5,587 nt of DNA from an uncultured Bacilli bacterium (GTDB lineage Bacteria > Bacillota_I > Bacilli_A > RF39 > UBA660), in the NCBI GenBank assembly GCA_944332375.1, contig CALVJU010000080.1, positions 1 to 5,587 on the forward strand, given 5' to 3'. Shown piece after piece: positions 5,128 through 5,587 of the stretch. Every line of letters begins with the position of its first letter. Positions within the stretch are counted from its first letter, which is position 1. The notes beneath the pieces are model-generated. The model worked only from the letters and a program-made list of their open reading frames with translations, searched no databases and was not told where the DNA came from. The position numbers and the translations under genes are program-made.

Positions 5128-5586
5128 ATGAAAGATTTTTTTGAACAAATGAAAGAAGAACTCAAGCAAATAGAAAAACTGAGTGCTCAGGAGCAAGAGA
5201 ACTATATCAAACAGCTAAGTCATGAGAAGAGAAGACAGTTGCTTTTATTCGCAGAAACTTCTCAGAGTCCAGTTTATTTGAAATTAAAACAGGAAGAAGA
5301 AATGGTGATGCAGCAAAGAGCTCGTGATTTCGCAAAAGCAATTCAAGATAATGAATATGATGATTTTCTAAGTTCTCTTTCTTATTTAGATCGTCTTTAT
5401 TTAATGGAAAATATGGGGTTGTATGAAAAGGGAAGAGTTAAATCAAATCTCACTGAACAAGAAAAGCGAATTGTTCAAATGTTTTCTGATTCCATTAAAA
5501 TGGATTTAGAAATGGAACAAGTAACCACACCAACATATTCTATTTCAGGAGAAAGACGTTATGTTACTTCTAAGATGAATTCATGA
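5128..5586 (+). CDS. uncharacterised small charged helical protein
   Basis: A 152-residue protein I do not recognise, complete to a TGA at 5584-5586, one base from the window edge. It has no signal peptide or membrane segment, so it is probably cytosolic. It is rich in Glu, Lys, Gln and Leu. Residues 3-40 and about 52-75 look helical with heptad-like spacing (coiled-coil potential); 76-100 (DDFLSSLSYLDRLYLMENMGLYEKG) is more hydrophobic and may pack as a small helical core; the last 25 residues are polar and likely loose. There are no cysteines, no Trp and no visible catalytic motif. It has a strong promoter and SD of its own, so expression is probably independent of the HD gene. A downstream partner cannot be excluded because the window ends here. 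It uses TGA, whereas the four complete genes before it use TAA. Confidence 0.8.
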   Translation: MKDFFEQMKEELKQIEKLSAQEQENYIKQLSHEKRRQLLLFAETSQSPVYLKLKQEEEMVMQQRARDFAKAIQDNEYDDFLSSLSYLDRLYLMENMGLYEKGRVKSNLTEQEKRIVQMFSDSIKMDLEMEQVTTPTYSISGERRYVTSKMNS

Positions 5587-5587
5587 G

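Noticed and set aside
227..5586. Single operon of all five genes
   Set aside because: Each of the four internal gaps holds a strong intrinsic terminator and a separate promoter candidate, so co-transcription is at most by read-through.
227..5586. TGA read as Trp (mollicute-type code), suggested by the AT-rich sequence
   Set aside because: The Trp codons I checked are TGG, and no in-frame TGA occurs inside the genes; TGA ends the last frame.
1..5587. CRISPR array, tRNA, rRNA, riboswitch, transposase or attachment site
   Set aside because: No regularly spaced repeats, cloverleaf-like sequence, long structured leader, transposase motif or terminal inverted repeat was seen on either strand.

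Overview
The window is AT-rich chromosomal DNA, by eye about one third G+C, from a low-GC Gram-positive bacterium (Bacillota). The support is A/T-ending codons, GGAGG-type ribosome binding sites, sigma-A-like promoters, short U-tailed intrinsic terminators, and a membrane-anchored rather than periplasmic sulfotransferase. A gut Erysipelotrichia- or Clostridia-like host is my guess only. Every Trp codon I checked is TGG and no TGA lies inside a gene, so the standard bacterial code applies.

Layout, all on the + strand. 1-226: AT-rich lead-in that may hold the last codons of an upstream gene, two hairpins and a promoter. 227-985: short-chain dehydrogenase/reductase. 1035-1730: membrane-tethered XRE-type regulator with a cysteine-rich outer domain. 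1819-3792: membrane-anchored aryl-sulfate sulfotransferase with its catalytic His/Arg set visible. 3890-5053: YfbR/HDDC2-like HD phosphohydrolase that appears to be a tandem of one degenerate and one intact HD module. 5128-5586: small charged protein I do not recognise. There is no gene-free stretch over 300 bases. I see no tRNA, rRNA, riboswitch, CRISPR array or mobile element.

The genes run the same way but look like independent transcription units, not an operon. Each of the first four ends in its own intrinsic terminator, usually touching or containing the stop codon, and each of the five has a plausible promoter just upstream. Three promoters (for the regulator, sulfotransferase and HD protein) put the predicted transcription start almost on the Shine-Dalgarno sequence, giving leaders of only about 10-12 nt.

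No shared pathway is evident. The only suggestive functional pairing is the tethered regulator next to the surface sulfotransferase, and that is proximity alone. I found no convincing new multi-gene system. The items most worth a second look are the tandem HD protein, the cysteine-rich ectodomain of the tethered regulator, the C-terminal extension of the sulfotransferase and the repeated ultra-short-leader design.
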